A stretch of DNA of 64,000 nucleotides, from the NCBI RefSeq assembly GCF_025998815.1, contig NZ_AP026678.1, positions 744,001 through 808,000 on the forward strand, written 5' to 3'. Below the pieces are notes generated by a model, which worked only from the letters and a program-made list of their open reading frames with translations, searched no databases and had not been told where the DNA came from. Within the stretch, counting starts at the first letter, position 1. Every line of letters starts with the position of its first letter. The DNA is from Ignavibacterium sp. Its GTDB lineage: Bacteria; Bacteroidota; Ignavibacteria; Ignavibacteriales; Ignavibacteriaceae. Positions 60,916 through 64,000 of this stretch are shown piece by piece. Position numbers and translations under genes: made by a program.

Positions 60916-62751
60916 TTATTTTTCTATAAGAAAGATTTTAGAACTCAATGGCTCAATTTCCATTTTAGAATTTTTAGACAATGTTATTTCATCATCATTC
61001 ATCAAATCAATTAATTTACTTTTTGAAGAAAGCATTTCACTGTATGAAGAAAAATCTATTGTTTGTTCTTTATCACTTCCGTTTACAACAATCATTGTTG
61101 TTTCATCGTTCAAATTTTTGAAATAAACATATACATTATTGAAGGGATAATAATGTGTAAGGTTTCCTGTTGATAATGATTTAAAGTCTCTTCTTAACGA
61201 AATTAATTTTTGAGTATAATTAAAAAGATTATTCTCCGTATCATTTCTTCCACATTTGCTAAATGCATTATGATCACTTGATTTGAAACCTCCGGGAAAA
61301 GGTGTTCTTATAGTTCCGTGTCTATCATCTCCAACTATTCCGATTTCAGTTCCATATAGAATTTTTGGAATGCCACGAGTTGTTAAAAGAATTGTTAGTG
61401 CGACTTTAAACTTTTCAATATTCTCATTAGCTAAATATAATCCACGTGCGATATCGTGGTTATCAATAAAGGTTAGAAGATTTTCGGGTTCTGAATAAAT
61501 GTAATCCATCGCAAGAATATTAAATATCGCTTCTAATCCTCTTCTGCCTGAAAGATAATCGCGGAATGCATCCGCCGAAGCAAAATCAGTTATTGATGGC
61601 AAATTGGAATTAAGTTTTAATCCGAATTTATTATTTCTCTGATAAGCTGCTAAAAAAGGTGGTTCGCCTGTCCAGATTTCTCCAACAATATTAAAGTTTT
61701 GATATTCATTCAGAATAATTTTTGCCCAATCAGATAAATAATATTGATTAACATAGGGATAAGTATCTTCACGAATTCCATCAATACCAAGATATTCTAT
61801 CCACCATATTGTGTTTTGAATAAGATAATTTTTCAGAAATGGATTACTCTGATTTAAATCGGGCATATAATCGGTAAACCATCCGTTCCAGGTTAAAGCG
61901 ACTGATTCACCAGGACTGTAAGGATCAGGGAAAGTCATTTTATTGTGATTTGCAGGAAGATGATTTCCCGGCTCTCCATTTATCCAATTCTTAAATGGTA
62001 AATCTTTAATCCACCAATGATTAATTCCAATATGATTTGAAACATGATCCATTATAATTTTCAAATCTTTTTTATGTGCTTCATCAACAAGTTTTTTAAA
62101 TAACTCGTTGCTTCCAAATCTTGGATCGATTTTATACAAGTCTGTTGCAGCATAGCCGTGATAACTCATCCACATATTGTTTTCGAGCATTGGAGTAATC
62201 CAGATTGCAGACACACCAAGTTCTCTAAGATAATCCAGTTTTGAAATTATTCCTTCAATATCCCCACCTTTTCTTCCATCTAAATCTTTTTCTGTAAATT
62301 CATCCAGACTATCACCAAGATTGTTGTTTTCAGGATTGCCATCGCAGAAACGATCTGCCATAATTAAATAAACAACATCACTTTGATTAAATCCCTGAAA
62401 AGCTTTCTCTCTTTTTTCTCTTTTAAGAATTGGAAAGCTTATTACTGTATCGTATTCATTTGTTGCAAACCCGATTTCAAAATTCAGATTTTCATTAATT
62501 GAATTATCAACAACTAAATCAATAAAAAGATAGTTTGGACTTTCTGTTTTATGATAATCAATTACAGTTGCTCCTCTATGCGAAGGATAAATCTCAGCAT
62601 TACCAACATTCTTTCCATAGATAAGAATCTGAATTGTATCTGTTTTTAATCCAAACCACCAATTAGGCGGCTCGATTCTTTCCACATTAAATTTTTGTGG
62701 AAATGAAAACGAGACCAGATAAAAGCTTAAAAATATTATCTTCTTAATCAT
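60916..62751 (-). CDS. Exported GH13 alpha-amylase family enzyme (neopullulanase/cyclomaltodextrinase-like)
   Basis: Alpha-glucan hydrolase of 611 residues with a signal peptide (about 1-18). An N-terminal beta domain typical of cyclomaltodextrinases (about 20-115) precedes the catalytic barrel: region I DHVSNH (235-240), region II GIREDTYPY with nucleophile Asp329, region III GEIW with acid/base Glu358, and region IV NHD with Asp433. The catalytic triad is complete. The TYPY after the nucleophile matches the SusA-type neopullulanases of Bacteroidota. A C-terminal beta domain follows from about 525. It would act in the periplasm or at the surface, upstream of the MFS transporter gene 14 bp away. 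Confidence 0.92.
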   Translation of the reverse strand: MIKKIIFLSFYLVSFSFPQKFNVERIEPPNWWFGLKTDTIQILIYGKNVGNAEIYPSHRGATVIDYHKTESPNYLFIDLVVDNSINENLNFEIGFATNEYDTVISFPILKREKREKAFQGFNQSDVVYLIMADRFCDGNPENNNLGDSLDEFTEKDLDGRKGGDIEGIISKLDYLRELGVSAIWITPMLENNMWMSYHGYAATDLYKIDPRFGSNELFKKLVDEAHKKDLKIIMDHVSNHIGINHWWIKDLPFKNWINGEPGNHLPANHNKMTFPDPYSPGESVALTWNGWFTDYMPDLNQSNPFLKNYLIQNTIWWIEYLGIDGIREDTYPYVNQYYLSDWAKIILNEYQNFNIVGEIWTGEPPFLAAYQRNNKFGLKLNSNLPSITDFASADAFRDYLSGRRGLEAIFNILAMDYIYSEPENLLTFIDNHDIARGLYLANENIEKFKVALTILLTTRGIPKILYGTEIGIVGDDRHGTIRTPFPGGFKSSDHNAFSKCGRNDTENNLFNYTQKLISLRRDFKSLSTGNLTHYYPFNNVYVYFKNLNDETTMIVVNGSDKEQTIDFSSYSEMLSSKSKLIDLMNDDEITLSKNSKMEIEPLSSKIFLIEK

Positions 62752-62832
62752 AATTCTCTTAAAAATTTTGGCAAAGATAGTGAAATACTATTAACTAAAC
62801 ATTTTTATAAAATATTTTTTTCAAAATAATTG

Positions 62833-62861
62833 TTGATAAATCGCAAATTTATTTTTAGTAA
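62833..62861 (+). promoter_or_regulatory. Weak candidate promoter for the lipoprotein gene
   Basis: TTGATA (62833-62838), a 17-bp spacer and TAGTAA (62856-62861). The -10 is imperfect. It would give a leader of about 60 nt. Confidence 0.25.
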
Positions 62862-62925
62862 CTTTTATTTTATGTTGCTATCGAAATAATAATATTTAAC
62901 AATCAACATCCTTCAGGAGGGGAAA

Positions 62926-63588
62926 ATGAAAGCAGTAAAAATCGCTGGTTTAATTTTATTAGGTTTCTTGTTCTTTGCTTGCGACAAAGAAGATTCAAAT
63001 GATCCTAACAGTCTTGGTGGAGATGTAAATACTGAAATAAGTAATGTTGGAGATGAATTTTTTTTAAGTGTTCAAGTTGGGAATGACTATGTTGATCTGA
63101 ATGACACAATAAAAGTTGTAAGCAACAATAATGGTTTGGTTACCTTTAAAATAAAAGCCAATGTTTCGCAATCAAACAAAATCAAACAACTTCTTGATAA
63201 AATTCCTGGTAATGTTTACGATGCTCAAGGAAATATAGATGCCGAAGTTCAATTTAAAATCACCACTGCCGGAATTCAGGACTTCTTCAATAAAGATCAA
63301 AAACCACATACATTAGTTAAATATGATGCAAAGGTTGGAGATCAATATAAGCTCACAAAATCAGATGGTAAAACTATTACTCGAACTGTAACTGCTCGTT
63401 CCGATGTGGACGATTTTCCTTATGGATTTTATTATATAAAAACCATTACACTTGAACAGGATTCCAGAATTCCCGGAATTCAAAAATTTGTATATCGTGC
63501 GAACCACAAATTCGGAATAGTTTATGTTGAAATTTATCTTGAAGATGGTTCCAAAGTTAGTTCATATATTTTCGCTCCTAATTCCTGA
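62926..63588 (+). CDS. Putative lipoprotein of unknown function
   Basis: A 220-residue protein with a lipoprotein signal: hydrophobic stretch AGLILLGFLFFAC, lipobox ending at Cys19, followed by an acidic linker (DKEDSNDPN). The mature part is beta-rich with no recognised domain. A strong ribosome site, CAGGAGG, lies 9 nt upstream of the ATG. It is divergent from the GH13 gene; the 174-bp gap between them is AT-rich. The downstream membrane-protein frame starts 12 bp after its stop. Location is probably the periplasmic face of a membrane. Confidence 0.75.
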   Translation: MKAVKIAGLILLGFLFFACDKEDSNDPNSLGGDVNTEISNVGDEFFLSVQVGNDYVDLNDTIKVVSNNNGLVTFKIKANVSQSNKIKQLLDKIPGNVYDAQGNIDAEVQFKITTAGIQDFFNKDQKPHTLVKYDAKVGDQYKLTKSDGKTITRTVTARSDVDDFPYGFYYIKTITLEQDSRIPGIQKFVYRANHKFGIVYVEIYLEDGSKVSSYIFAPNS

Positions 63589-63599
63589 TCAGATTTAAT

Positions 63600-64000
63600 A
63601 TGAATCATAAGTTTTTTCTTCCCCACAAATTCAGGTTTGTGGGGATGATTTTATTCCTTTTAGGAATAATCTCTGCTTATGTAAGATTTTCATTAGGAAT
63701 TAAACCTGCTGTTTTAACTTTACCCGTATTTACTGTTTACTCAAGCTTTTTAGAAACCAAAACTTTTCAGGTTATTACAAACAACATTTCAGAAGAAATT
63801 GTTACGCTTTTGTTACTAACTGGTCTGTTACTACTAAATTTCTCAAAAGAAAAAACTGAGATTGAGTTAACTGATAAATTAAGATTCAAAGCTTTAATCT
63901 CTTCAGTGTTTGTAAACACTTTGCTAATGATATTCAGTACATTATTCATCTTCGGATTTGCGTTTGTAAATGTTTTGATGATTAATCTCTTTTCACAGTT
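63600..64000 (+). CDS. Membrane protein, N-terminal part (3' end outside window)
   Basis: The frame is open from ATG 63600 to the window end (133 residues visible). It has a basic N-terminus (MNHKFFLPHKFRF), then a TM helix (MILFLLGIISAYVRF) and further hydrophobic segments (about 38-52, 66-80, 100-130). No family recognised. A perfect 9-bp hairpin (CCCCACAAA/TTTGTGGGG, 63621-63644) lies within the first codons. An alternative ATG at 63645 immediately follows it and would place translation after the hairpin. Both starts are in frame. Confidence 0.6.
   Translation, partial: MNHKFFLPHKFRFVGMILFLLGIISAYVRFSLGIKPAVLTLPVFTVYSSFLETKTFQVITNNISEEIVTLLLLTGLLLLNFSKEKTEIELTDKLRFKALISSVFVNTLLMIFSTLFIFGFAFVNVLMINLFSQ

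Overview
The window is AT-rich (about one third G+C by eye) and almost fully coding. It most likely comes from an Ignavibacteria-type member of the Bacteroidota/Chlorobi (FCB) group. The evidence is three secreted proteins ending in a T9SS sorting domain with the NYPNPFNPST signature typical of that lineage, TolC/HlyD/MacB-type envelope genes, several signal-peptide and lipoprotein genes, and clear AAGGAGG ribosome sites on some genes. No rRNA gene is present, so this placement is inference.

Layout. 2-883: C-terminal end of an outer-membrane beta-barrel protein. 887-6757 (minus): five-gene tripartite ABC efflux operon (TolC, HlyD adaptor, ATPase, two MacB-type permeases). 6928-14409 (minus): PP2C phosphatase, Ser/Thr kinase with an extracytoplasmic propeller, murA, a membrane metallopeptidase/TPR protein and the CCA-adding enzyme. 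14564-16615 (plus): tRNA-Leu(TAG), trigger factor and clpP, then (16675-23157) a serine hydrolase, a VWA/MoxR-ATPase pair and two glycosyltransferases. 23140-29457 (minus): a small membrane protein and three tandem paralogous T9SS cargo proteins, each followed by its own terminator. 29672-45722 (minus): a tightly packed 14-gene run (fni, polyprenyl synthase, HPr, EI, Pgi/Pmi, a protease-TolB-Omp85 fusion, a BamB-like lipoprotein, a PEGA-like protein, prmC, dtd, a metalloenzyme, comEC, purK, purE).

45819-52730 (minus) is the accessory region: a type I restriction-modification operon (hsdM, hsdS, hsdR, YgjP-like peptidase). Between hsdS and hsdR sits a solitary DUF559 nuclease gene bracketed by palindromic repeats. 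Other palindromes lie inside hsdM, between hsdM and hsdS, and upstream of hsdR. 52802-54631 is a PabB-PabC fusion. 54797-62751 carries two SLC45-like MFS sugar transporters and a neopullulanase-like GH13 enzyme (alpha-glucan use), a small exported protein with four Cys-Pro motifs, and a REP-associated tyrosine transposase (RAYT) flanked by eight REP palindromes. The window ends with a lipoprotein and the start of an unidentified membrane protein.

The most unusual signals are two repeat/enzyme pairings. One is the recognisable RAYT/REP system at 56.8-57.8 kb. The other is a less familiar DUF559 nuclease with its own palindromic repeat family at 49.2-49.8 kb, where one repeat copy encodes the end of HsdS and another appears to supply the DUF559 ribosome-binding site.
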